Shown here: positions 36,458 to 43,536 of the stretch, one piece after another
Numbering within the stretch: the stretch's first letter is position 1
Layout of the letters: every line of letters starts with the position of its first letter
Assembly: GCA_037189985.1 (NCBI GenBank)
Contig: JBBCJX010000005.1
Coordinates: forward strand, 1-64,000
From: UBA2031 sp037189985
Lineage (GTDB): Bacteria; Pseudomonadota; Gammaproteobacteria; Pseudomonadales; Moraxellaceae
Direction of reading: 5' to 3'
Length of the DNA stretch: 64,000 bases
Translations under genes and position numbers: made by a program
The notes under the pieces: generated by a model
What the model was told of the DNA's origin: nothing
Seen by the model: only the letters and a program-made list of their open reading frames with translations
The model's database searches: none

Positions 36458-37135
36458 ATGAAGCTTTTGAAGTTGCTTTTGTCATTCAGTCTTTTGACCA
36501 TGTTGGGGATGACGCAGGCATGGAGTGATGAGGGCTGGTCGCTGGCGCGTGATCGTGATGGCATTCAGGTATGGACGCGAGATGTCGCTGACTTTCCCAT
36601 CCGGGAATTCAAGGCGGTGACAACAGTAAAAAGCAGCCTGAACGGCTTGGTCGGCCTGATCATGGATACGGCCAATGCCGGACAGTGGATATACCGTACC
36701 AGCCGCGTCGAGCTGTTGCAGCGTGATGATGACAAGGGATATTTCCTTATCCATGTGGAGACGGATTTTCCCTGGCCACTGACTGACCGCGACGCTGTCG
36801 TTGAGGGCAGGATCACCCAAGACGAGAAAACCCGCGTGGTGACAGTGCGCAGTCATTCACTGCCGCTCAGCCAATATCCGGCGAAGCCGGATTTCGTTCG
36901 CATGCCCGAGATGCAGGGAACCTGGATATTCCGTCCTCTGGATCAGGGGCGTGTTGAGGTCACCATGCTGGGGAGAGCTGATCCTGGAGGCCGTATTCCG
37001 GCAAGCGCGGTCAATCTCCTGATTCATGAGACACCCTACCGCACCTTGCAAGGTTTGCGGCGGGTGGTGGCTGCTCCGCAATACCAGAAGTCGGTATTGC
37101 CGCAGATCAGGGAAGTGACTGACCGCTCCGAGTGA
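36458..37135 (+). CDS. Exported START-domain (lipid-binding) protein
   Basis: A 225-residue protein with a signal peptide (MKLLKLLLSFSLLTMLGMTQAWS) and one START/SRPBCC domain (about residues 28-215; WSLARDRDGIQVWTRDV, then DFPWPLTDRDAVVEGRI, a hallmark of bacterial START proteins). START domains hold one lipid or other hydrophobic molecule in a cavity. AGGA lies before ATG 36458 and AAGAAAAA at 36432-36439. With its neighbours it suggests handling of a hydrophobic compound in the periplasm; that link is inference. Confidence 0.78.
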   Translation: MKLLKLLLSFSLLTMLGMTQAWSDEGWSLARDRDGIQVWTRDVADFPIREFKAVTTVKSSLNGLVGLIMDTANAGQWIYRTSRVELLQRDDDKGYFLIHVETDFPWPLTDRDAVVEGRITQDEKTRVVTVRSHSLPLSQYPAKPDFVRMPEMQGTWIFRPLDQGRVEVTMLGRADPGGRIPASAVNLLIHETPYRTLQGLRRVVAAPQYQKSVLPQIREVTDRSE

Positions 37136-37146
37136 GCGATGTACCA

Positions 37147-37180
37147 TAAAAAAACGCCGGCATTTGCCGGCATTTTTTTA
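37147..37180. terminator. Bidirectional terminator between the START gene and panD
   Basis: An A-tract, GCCGGC-attt-GCCGGC, then T-tract serve the convergent START-domain gene (plus) and panD (minus). Confidence 0.9.
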
Positions 37181-37199
37181 GGGCTTGGCGTCAGGAAAC

Positions 37200-37580
37200 T
37201 CAGGCGACCTGCACCGGAATGGCATTGGCGCTGTGACTGACCGTGTTGTCCGGGTTGCAGTAGACCAGGCGTGGCTTGAAGTTGATGAGTTCGTTGGCGG
37301 TATAGGCTGCATAGGTGCAGATGATGAGGATATCGTCCACGCCGGCCTTGTGGGCAGCAGCACCATTGACGGAGATCACGCGCGAACCTTCTTCCGCACG
37401 GATGGCATAGGTGGTGAAACGTTCGCCGTTGGTCACGTTGTAAATCTGGATCTGCTCGTATTCCAGAATGCCGGCGAGGTCCAAGAGATCGCCGTCGATG
37501 GCGCAGGAACCTTCATAGTCCAGTTCGGCGTGCGTAACACGGGCGCGATGCAGTTTGGCTTTCAGCATGGTGCATTGCAT
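37200..37580 (-). CDS. panD: Aspartate 1-decarboxylase (pyruvoyl)
   Basis: A 126-residue proenzyme that makes beta-alanine for pantothenate. The self-cleavage site Gly24-Ser25 is visible in YEGSCAID, Ser25 becoming the pyruvoyl cofactor. YNVTNGERFTTYAI and NGAAAHKAGVDDILII are conserved. GGAGG lies 8 bases before ATG 37580. It lies downstream of panC with a 206-base gap and its own candidate promoter. Confidence 0.96.
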   Translation of the reverse strand: MQCTMLKAKLHRARVTHAELDYEGSCAIDGDLLDLAGILEYEQIQIYNVTNGERFTTYAIRAEEGSRVISVNGAAAHKAGVDDILIICTYAAYTANELINFKPRLVYCNPDNTVSHSANAIPVQVA

Positions 37581-37673
37581 GAGGCTTACCTCCGCTCGTG
37601 ACTGTCATACCGTGGCGACCCGTTGGATCGTGTAGCCACGTAACACTTCCGTCCCGGACCGACCGGGCGGGCA

Positions 37674-37702
37674 ATTGTGCCGTAATCGACCGGGGGGTTC
37701 AA
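37674..37702 (-). promoter_or_regulatory. Candidate promoter of panD
   Basis: On the minus strand TTGAAC, 17 bases, CACAAT, located 94 bases before panD. The -35 is good, the -10 moderate (four of six). Confidence 0.35.
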
Positions 37703-37786
37703 TCCGGCTTAAACATGATTGTCTGACACGGGGGGACATCACGGTGACCAGCCAGACAGACGTATATCCCCTGTAAATGGAGGCGC

Positions 37787-38635
37787 TCAGGAGAGTTCAA
37801 AAGCCAGATTGTCGATCAGGCGTGTGCTGCCGAGCCGGGCGGCCACCAGTATGACCAGCGCCCGGTCTTCCGGGCCGGCAGCTTCCAGGTCCTGGCGCCG
37901 CACCTCCAGGTAGTCGGGTGTGAAACCGCATTTTTCCAGATGGGCAGTGGCGGCAGCAGCCAGCATGGCGTAGTCGCGTGTACCGTTTTGTATGGCGTTC
38001 TTCAGGTTGACCAGTGTCTGGTAAAGCTGGGGCGCTAGGCGACGTTCGTCGGCACTGAGGAAGCCATTGCGTGAACTCAGTGCAAGCCCGTCTTCTGCGC
38101 GCACCGTTGCTGCACCGATGATCTCGACAGGAAAGCAAAGCTCCTGCGTGAAGCGGCGTATCACGGCGAGTTGCTGATAGTCCTTCTCGCCGAAAAAGGC
38201 CATGTCCGGCTGCACGATGTTGAAAAGCTTGCTGACGACAGTGCAGACACCGGTGAAATGGCCGGGCCGCGATTTTCCGCAAAGAATGTCCGTGATGCCA
38301 CTGACATTGACAGTGCTGCTCTGGCTCTTGCCATCCGGATACATTTCGCGCACTTCGGGTGCGAACAGAATGTCGCAGGAGGCCTCGGCAAGCAGGCTGC
38401 TGTCGGCAGTGAGGGTGCGGGGATATTTGTCGAAGTCTTCGTTCACACCAAACTGCGTGGGATTCACGAAAACGCTGGCCACAACGATATCGGCACGCTG
38501 GCGTGCGGTCTTCACAAGAGTGATGTGGCCTTCGTGGAGGTTGCCCATGGTAGGCACGAAGGCGATGGATTTGCCGGCTTTGCGTGCGGCGCGCAGGGCG
38601 GCACGCAGGCCACCGATACTGGTTTCTGTTTTCAT
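37787..38635 (-). CDS. panC: Pantothenate synthetase
   Basis: A 282-residue ATP-dependent ligase joining pantoate and beta-alanine. Nucleotidyltransferase motifs: FVPTMGNLHEGHITLV (HIGH-like), SVFVNPTQFG, the FGEKDYQQL stretch and the KMSKS-like LSSRNGFLS. It follows panB in the pan gene set after a 95-base gap. Confidence 0.97.
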   Translation of the reverse strand: MKTETSIGGLRAALRAARKAGKSIAFVPTMGNLHEGHITLVKTARQRADIVVASVFVNPTQFGVNEDFDKYPRTLTADSSLLAEASCDILFAPEVREMYPDGKSQSSTVNVSGITDILCGKSRPGHFTGVCTVVSKLFNIVQPDMAFFGEKDYQQLAVIRRFTQELCFPVEIIGAATVRAEDGLALSSRNGFLSADERRLAPQLYQTLVNLKNAIQNGTRDYAMLAAAATAHLEKCGFTPDYLEVRRQDLEAAGPEDRALVILVAARLGSTRLIDNLAFELS

Positions 38636-38730
38636 GATGTTCCGTAGTGCCGTCTTGCAGAAACTGTTTTGAAAGCGACTCTTTTGTCAGGCATCAACAA
38701 GAAAGCATCAAGGATGTATCTGCCGGGAAA

Positions 38731-39528
38731 TTATTCGAAGCAATGCTCCGGTGCCGGATAGCTGCCGGATTTCACGGCACTCACATAGGCCTTGAATGCG
38801 CCGGAAATTCCGTCGTCGCTGTCGGCAAGGAAGTTCTTCACGAAGCGTGCGGGCTTGCCGGTGTGCAGTCCCAGCATGTCGTGCAGGACCAGAACCTGGC
38901 CGTCGCAGAAAGGCCCGGCACCGATGCCGATCACGGGGGCGGAAACGCTTTCGGTAATGCGTTTGCCCAGTTCGGTGGGGACGCATTCCAGCAGCAGCAT
39001 GGCAACGCCGGCGCGGTCCAGGGCAATGGCTTCAGCGAGCATGGCATCGGCAGCTTCGCCACGCCCCTGGACTTTGTAGCCGCCGAAAACATTGACGGAT
39101 TGCGGTGTCAGGCCCATGTGCACGCAACTGGGAATGCCGCCACGGGCTAGTTGCACGATGGTATCGGCAAGCCAGGCGCCACCTTCCAGTTTCACCACGT
39201 GGGCGCCGGCCTGCATGAGTATGCGGGCACTGTTGAGTGCATCTTCCAGCCGGACACAGGACATGAACGGCATGTCGGCAATGACAAGGGCACGGCCATT
39301 GTTGCCGCGGGCCACGGCCGCCGTGTGATAGGCGATGTCGGCAACGCTGACGGGCAGGGTGGAGCTTTGCCCCTGCACCACCATTCCCAGCGAGTCGCCG
39401 ATCAGGATGGTTTCCACGCCGGCTTCGCTCATCACGTGCGTGAAGGTGGCATCGTAGCTGGTGAGACAGGTGAATTTTTCGCCGCGGGCCTTGAGCTCGC
39501 GCAGGGAGGAAAGGGTAACGGACTTCAT
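38731..39528 (-). CDS. panB: 3-methyl-2-oxobutanoate hydroxymethyltransferase
   Basis: A 265-residue TIM-barrel enzyme for the first pantothenate step (ketopantoate from ketoisovalerate). Motifs: LTSYDATFTHVMSEAG, ILIGDSLGMVVQG, VKLEGGAW, HMGLTPQSVNVFGGYKVQG and IGIGAGPFCDGQVLV. ATG 39528 has AAGGAG upstream; the longer frame to 39741 enters folK and is rejected. Confidence 0.96.
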   Translation of the reverse strand: MKSVTLSSLRELKARGEKFTCLTSYDATFTHVMSEAGVETILIGDSLGMVVQGQSSTLPVSVADIAYHTAAVARGNNGRALVIADMPFMSCVRLEDALNSARILMQAGAHVVKLEGGAWLADTIVQLARGGIPSCVHMGLTPQSVNVFGGYKVQGRGEAADAMLAEAIALDRAGVAMLLLECVPTELGKRITESVSAPVIGIGAGPFCDGQVLVLHDMLGLHTGKPARFVKNFLADSDDGISGAFKAYVSAVKSGSYPAPEHCFE

Positions 39529-39607
39529 GGGCGGCACTCCTTTCATGAACGGGTAGGGCGGTTTCAGCGGGCCGGGGTGGCTATGGTGGGTCGGGTGACT
39601 ATGGACG

Positions 39608-40114
39608 TCAATTGCCCCAGCCATCGCCGCTGTGGCGCAGCGAAAGCCCTGTCTGCAGGCTGGTGGCCTCAAGCGTGATGAGGCTTGTGCCATCCGGCAA
39701 TGTGGCAGCCGGCCAGATTTCCAGTAGCGGGACAAGGACAAAGTTGCGGTTTTTCAGCTCGGCATGTGGAACGGTGAGGTCCTTTGTGTCTATCTCGTCG
39801 CTGCCATAAAGCAGCAGGTCCAGATCCAGAGTGCGGGCTCCCCAGCGCTCCTTGCGGATGCGGTCATGGGCATTCTCGATGACATGCAGGGCTTTGAGCA
39901 GTTCATGGGGCGAGAGGGTGGTCTTGAGCCCGGCAACGGCATTGAGGTAGTCGGGCTGCCCCTGTGGTCCGAGCGGGCTGCTCTGGTACAGGCTGGACAG
40001 GGCGACGAGACTGCCGCCGGACAGAGCTTTCAGCGAAGCCACGGCGCTCTTCAGCGTGGCCTCCGGATTACCCAGGTTGGCTCCCAGACCCAGCCATGCA
40101 GTGACAGGGGACAT
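39608..40114 (-). CDS. folK: 6-hydroxymethyl-7,8-dihydropterin pyrophosphokinase
   Basis: A 168-residue folate enzyme that makes the substrate of FolP. The signature RWGARTLDLDLLLYG and the N-terminal AWLGLGANLGNPEA are present. It starts 2 bases after the pcnB stop, an arrangement shared with Pseudomonas. Confidence 0.96.
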   Translation of the reverse strand: MSPVTAWLGLGANLGNPEATLKSAVASLKALSGGSLVALSSLYQSSPLGPQGQPDYLNAVAGLKTTLSPHELLKALHVIENAHDRIRKERWGARTLDLDLLLYGSDEIDTKDLTVPHAELKNRNFVLVPLLEIWPAATLPDGTSLITLEATSLQTGLSLRHSGDGWGN

Positions 40115-40116
40115 CT

Positions 40117-41472
40117 TCAGCTGGCGGCAACAGGCTTGCGCTTGCGCGGGGGGCGGCGGCGTTTCTTTTCACCGCTGCTGCCACTGCCGCCGCCGTTTTC
40201 CAGAGCGCGCAGCATTTCGGCCTGCAGGCCGGGATCGGCATCCTGATAACGCGTCCACCATGCTCCGAAACCTCCGGTGTCTTCGCCGGCTTCTTCACGC
40301 AATACAAGGAAGTCGTAGGCAGCGCGGAAGCGTTGCTGCTGGACCAGTGCCTCTACCTGACGCGGGCGGGGACGCTCGATGCGGGGCTGCATTTCCCAGA
40401 TTTCACGCATGGTCTGGGCGGTGAAGCGGGTAATGGCCGTGCGTGCCGTCTGCCGGGTGATGACGCGTTGCCCGGCCTGTTGCAGGGCGGGGACGGCAGG
40501 CTCGCCCCGGTCGAGCAGGCGCTGGTATTCCTCCTGCACATTGCCCCAGAGGAGCGCTGCAAAGAAAAAGGCAGGATTGACGCTGCGGCCATCGGCAATA
40601 CGGGTGTCGGTGCTGAGGGCTGTCAGTTGCAACAGGCGTCGGTTTTCCTCGGAGAGGCGGGTTTGCGGGAAGAGGTGACGGAAGAGATCGTATTCCGCCA
40701 GCAGTTCCAGCACGCGCCCGGCATGGCCGGAGGCCAGCAGCTTCTGGCTTTCGTCGAAGAGGCGGTGATTCGAGATGTCGTCCAGCAGGTCGCCAAGCTC
40801 GCGTATCGGAGCCGCCGTGGCGGCCTCGAGCCCGAAGTCCAGCTTGGCGGCAAAGCGTATGGCACGCAGCATGCGTACAGGGTCTTCGCGGTAGCGGGTT
40901 TCCGGGTCACCAATCAGGCGGAGCTGGCGTTTTTCCAAGTCCTTGAGGCCACCGGCAAAGTCCCAGACACTGAAGTCGTCGATGGAGTAATAGAGTGCGT
41001 TGACGGTGAAGTCGCGGCGTTCGGCATCTTCTTCCACCGAGCCCCAGACATTGTCACGCAGGATGAGGCCGTCATTGGAGGTGCGGGCGTGGTTGTCGCC
41101 ATCGGCCTGTGAGTGATGGGCGCGGAAGGTGGCTACCTCGATGATTTCGCGGCCATAGCGCACATGGGCCAGCCGGAAGCGCCGGCCTATCAGTTGGCAT
41201 TGTCCGCCGAAGACCTGCTTGACCTGTTCGGGCGTGGCATGGGTGGCAATGTCGAAATCCTTGGGATGCAGGCCCAGCAGCAGGTCGCGCACACCACCGC
41301 CGACAAGGAAGGACTGGTAGCCATGCTCGCGCAGGCGGTACAGGGTTTTCAGGGCCGCGCTGCTGATGTCCTTGCGAGAAATGTTGTGCTGGTCCCGGGG
41401 AATCACGACGCGCTCAAGGGCGGGTGGCGTCGGGGATTTGCCTCTCAGGCGGTTGATCAGGGCTTTGATCAT
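40117..41472 (-). CDS. pcnB: Poly(A) polymerase I
   Basis: A 451-residue nucleotidyltransferase that adds 3' poly(A) tails and so promotes RNA decay. The nucleotidyltransferase motif is FLVGGGVRDLLLGLHPKDFDIAT; RRDFTVNALYY and EDPVRMLRAIRFAAKL follow, and the basic tail GEKKRRRPPRKRKPVAAS probably binds RNA. ATG 41472 is preferred; a TTG at 41487 is the alternative. Neither has a clear ribosome site. The CrcZ-like RNA gene lies directly upstream. Confidence 0.95.
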   Translation of the reverse strand: MIKALINRLRGKSPTPPALERVVIPRDQHNISRKDISSAALKTLYRLREHGYQSFLVGGGVRDLLLGLHPKDFDIATHATPEQVKQVFGGQCQLIGRRFRLAHVRYGREIIEVATFRAHHSQADGDNHARTSNDGLILRDNVWGSVEEDAERRDFTVNALYYSIDDFSVWDFAGGLKDLEKRQLRLIGDPETRYREDPVRMLRAIRFAAKLDFGLEAATAAPIRELGDLLDDISNHRLFDESQKLLASGHAGRVLELLAEYDLFRHLFPQTRLSEENRRLLQLTALSTDTRIADGRSVNPAFFFAALLWGNVQEEYQRLLDRGEPAVPALQQAGQRVITRQTARTAITRFTAQTMREIWEMQPRIERPRPRQVEALVQQQRFRAAYDFLVLREEAGEDTGGFGAWWTRYQDADPGLQAEMLRALENGGGSGSSGEKKRRRPPRKRKPVAAS

Positions 41473-41583
41473 GAAGGGGACTGGCAAAGACTGGCTGGAA
41501 AGTCGCGGATGATAGCAAGTTCCGGTGCTGCCGGCAGGCGCTGTTTAAGGGCTTGTAGCTGAGTGGCGGACTCCACATAGAAG

Positions 41584-41607
41584 TGCGGGAGGCCTAGGCC
41601 TCCCGCA
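41584..41607 (-). terminator. Perfect 24-base palindrome, likely 3' end of the CrcZ-like RNA
   Basis: TGCGGGAGGCCT and its exact complement, centred on AGGCCTAGGCCT-like sequence. It forms a very stable stem. The downstream bases on the minus strand (ACTTCTATG) hold only a few T, so termination may be partial and some transcripts could continue into pcnB. Confidence 0.5.
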
Positions 41608-41893
41608 TGCGCTGAACATGATGTTCTATCTGATGTTGTGGTGCTTTCTTCTTGTTGCCGGCCTTTGTTGTTGTTTTTGGCCTTTGGCGCTCTTTTTTTC
41701 TTCTTGTTGCTCTTGTTCTTGTTGTTGCCTGCGCCTTTGACATCAGGATCAGGTTTTATCGGTAGGGCTCAGCTATGAAGCCTCCTGGTCATAGCTGAGC
41801 CTTTCCTTGTCCGCTGCGTTTGTTTTTCTTCTTCTTGTTTTCTTGTTGTTGTGTCAGCGGAGACCGACTGCGCTGTTGTTTTTATTGTTGCGC
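41584..41893 (-). ncRNA. crcZ: CrcZ-like small RNA (Hfq/Crc decoy)
   Basis: A gene-free region between cbrB and pcnB, transcribed (by inference) from about 41894 down to the palindrome at 41584-41607. On the minus strand it has five groups of AAnAAnAA motifs (plus-strand positions 41644-41657, 41663-41678, 41691-41728, 41818-41852, 41874-41889). Four sit in loops closed by GC clamps: GCGC/GCGC (41870-41893), TCCGCTG/CAGCGGA (41810-41861), GGCGC/GCGCC (41686-41735) and GGCC/GGCC (41660-41682). A 13-bp hairpin is at 41766-41801. In Pseudomonas, CrcZ has this locus, such motifs and a sigma-54/CbrB promoter, and titrates Hfq/Crc to relieve catabolite repression. The 3' end is uncertain because no T-tract follows the palindrome. 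Confidence 0.8.
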
Positions 41894-41903
41894 ACTACCC
41901 CTA

Positions 41904-41921
41904 TAGCAGGGGCCGTGCCAA
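41904..41921 (-). promoter_or_regulatory. crcZ: Sigma-54 promoter of the CrcZ-like RNA
   Basis: On the minus strand TTGGCACG-GCCC-CTGCTA, compared with the sigma-54 consensus TTGGCACG-N4-TTGCW. The -24 GG and -12 GC dinucleotides have the required spacing, and the only mismatch is C for T in the -12 element. The start would lie near 41894. CbrB, an NtrC-family activator with a GSFTGA loop, is encoded immediately upstream. Confidence 0.85.
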
Positions 41922-42005
41922 CTTTTTGAATAAAATTAATTTCAATTTAAAACAATGAGTTAGGTTTTCTTTGGGGCAGTGGCAGTACAGCGGGGAAGGG
42001 GCTGG

Positions 42006-42054
42006 GTAACAGTTATGGGGTAGCGCTGTAACGGTTGCGTGTAGGTGAGTAACA
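42006..42054 (-). promoter_or_regulatory. Phased GTAAC half-sites, candidate CbrB activator sites
   Basis: Plus-strand GTAACA (42006), GTAACG (42028) and GTAACA (42049) lie 22 and 21 bases apart, two helical turns each, so on one DNA face. They are about 85-150 bases upstream of the sigma-54 promoter, the normal distance for an enhancer-binding protein. TGTTAC/GTAACA-type elements are reported for Pseudomonas CbrB; I rely on memory for that. Confidence 0.55.
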
Positions 42055-42089
42055 CCGTGTCACCAAATGTGCAGGGCCCTGTCACCGGC

Positions 42090-43505
42090 TCATGCCTGCG
42101 CTTCCAGGCCATCTCCTTCCGGGGGCGGATCGGTGTCGCCGCTCCCTTTGCGGCGGGGGATGCCCAGGCGCTGCCGACGCTCCCAGAGGGATTTGCGGCT
42201 AATGCCCAGCTTCTGGGCCAGCTCCGTTTCCGACATATGCTCCTGATGTTCAAGCACGAAATGCTGGAAGTAGTCTTCCAGTGAGAGGCCGGCCGGGGGT
42301 TCGTTGGCCGAGGTGGTGCGCCCGCCGGTACGTGTGGGGCTGGGCTCGTCACGCAGGTAGTCGATGGCGAGGTGGTCCGGGCTGATTTCCTCGGATTCGC
42401 AAAGGATGGCGGCACGCTCGATGGCATTTTCCAGCTCGCGGACATTGCCCGGCCAAGGGTAGTTGCGCATGGCTTCAAGGGCTTCTTCGCCAAAGTGCAG
42501 GGGGCCGACGCCAAGGCGCAGTGCCGTGCGTTCCAGCAGGGTTTCGGCCAGTTCCAGAATGTCGTCGCCACGTTCGCGGAGCGGCGGCAGCAGTAGTTCT
42601 ACGACATGCAGGCGATAGTAAAGGTCTTCGCGGAAGCGGCCTTCGCTGGCCAGCTTCTTGAGGTCGCGGTGGGTAGCTGCAACAAGGCGCACGTCCACGC
42701 GTCGGGCCTGCGTGGAACCGATGCGGCGGATTTCCTTCTCTTGCAGCAAGCGCAGCAACCGGGCCTGGGCTTCCATGGGAAGCTCGCCGATTTCGTCCAG
42801 GAAAAGCGTGCCGCCATCAGCGGCCTCCACCAGACCCTTGCGCGTTGCCTGGGCGCCGGTAAAGGAGCCTTTCTCGTGACCGAAAAGCTCGGACTCGATC
42901 AGGGTTTCAGGAATCGCCGCGCAATTCACGGAAATGAGCGGGCTGGAAGCACGCGGGCTCTGGTCGTGCAGGGCGCGGGCCACCAGTTCCTTGCCGGTGC
43001 CGGACTCTCCCCGGATGAGCACCGTGGTGGCCATGGGTGCGACCTTGCGGATGCGGTTCAGCACATCCTGCATTGCCGTGCAGGAGCCGATCATGCCGGT
43101 GGTGGGATAGCTGCGCGCCACCTGCTGCTTGAGGGCTTCGTTCTGTGCCAGCAGGTTTTTTTCCCGCAGCACGCGTTCGACAGCCAGCAGCATCTCGTCA
43201 TGGTCGAAGGGCTTGGAGATGTAGTCCACGGCCCCTTGCTTCATAGCCTCCACGGCCGATTTCAGGTTGCCGAAGCTGGTCATGATGAGGACGGGAACGG
43301 GGCTGGCCTTGGCGATCAGGGTAGTGCCGACATCACCCGGCAGGCGTACGTCGCTGATGATGAGGTCGAAATCTTCCAGGCTGTAGCGCTCGCAGGCGTC
43401 TGCCACTGCGCCTGCCTCGCTCACGCTGTAGCCGTGGCGTTCCAGCAGACGCTTGAGGCTGGAGCGGATCAGGGCTTCGTCTTCAACGATGAGGATGTGG
43501 CTCAT
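42090..43505 (-). CDS. cbrB: Sigma-54 response regulator CbrB
   Basis: A 471-residue NtrC-family regulator of carbon/nitrogen balance. The receiver domain (1-120) has DLIISDVRLP with the phosphorylated Asp. The AAA+ domain (about 140-375) has Walker A RGESGTGKE, the sigma-54-contact loop GSFTGA, Walker B LFLDEIGE and the NYPWPGNVRELENAIERA segment. A Fis-type helix-turn-helix (ETELAQKLGISRKSLWERRQRLGI) is near 430-455. ATG 43505 gives the standard MSHILIVEDE start. It follows cbrA after 31 bases and should activate the adjacent RNA. Confidence 0.93.
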   Translation of the reverse strand: MSHILIVEDEALIRSSLKRLLERHGYSVSEAGAVADACERYSLEDFDLIISDVRLPGDVGTTLIAKASPVPVLIMTSFGNLKSAVEAMKQGAVDYISKPFDHDEMLLAVERVLREKNLLAQNEALKQQVARSYPTTGMIGSCTAMQDVLNRIRKVAPMATTVLIRGESGTGKELVARALHDQSPRASSPLISVNCAAIPETLIESELFGHEKGSFTGAQATRKGLVEAADGGTLFLDEIGELPMEAQARLLRLLQEKEIRRIGSTQARRVDVRLVAATHRDLKKLASEGRFREDLYYRLHVVELLLPPLRERGDDILELAETLLERTALRLGVGPLHFGEEALEAMRNYPWPGNVRELENAIERAAILCESEEISPDHLAIDYLRDEPSPTRTGGRTTSANEPPAGLSLEDYFQHFVLEHQEHMSETELAQKLGISRKSLWERRQRLGIPRRKGSGDTDPPPEGDGLEAQA

Positions 43506-43536
43506 GGATGTCTCTGTGGTGGCTTTGGCCCGGTAT

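Noticed and set aside
40117..41487. TTG at 41487 as the pcnB start.
   Set aside because: It adds only five residues and has no ribosome site; ATG 41472 is the simpler choice, though the evidence is weak for both.
41640..41890. T-rich runs on the plus strand read as simple-sequence repeats.
   Set aside because: They are not periodic; on the minus strand they form AAnAAnAA motifs enclosed by matched GC clamps next to a sigma-54 promoter, so a regulatory RNA explains them better.
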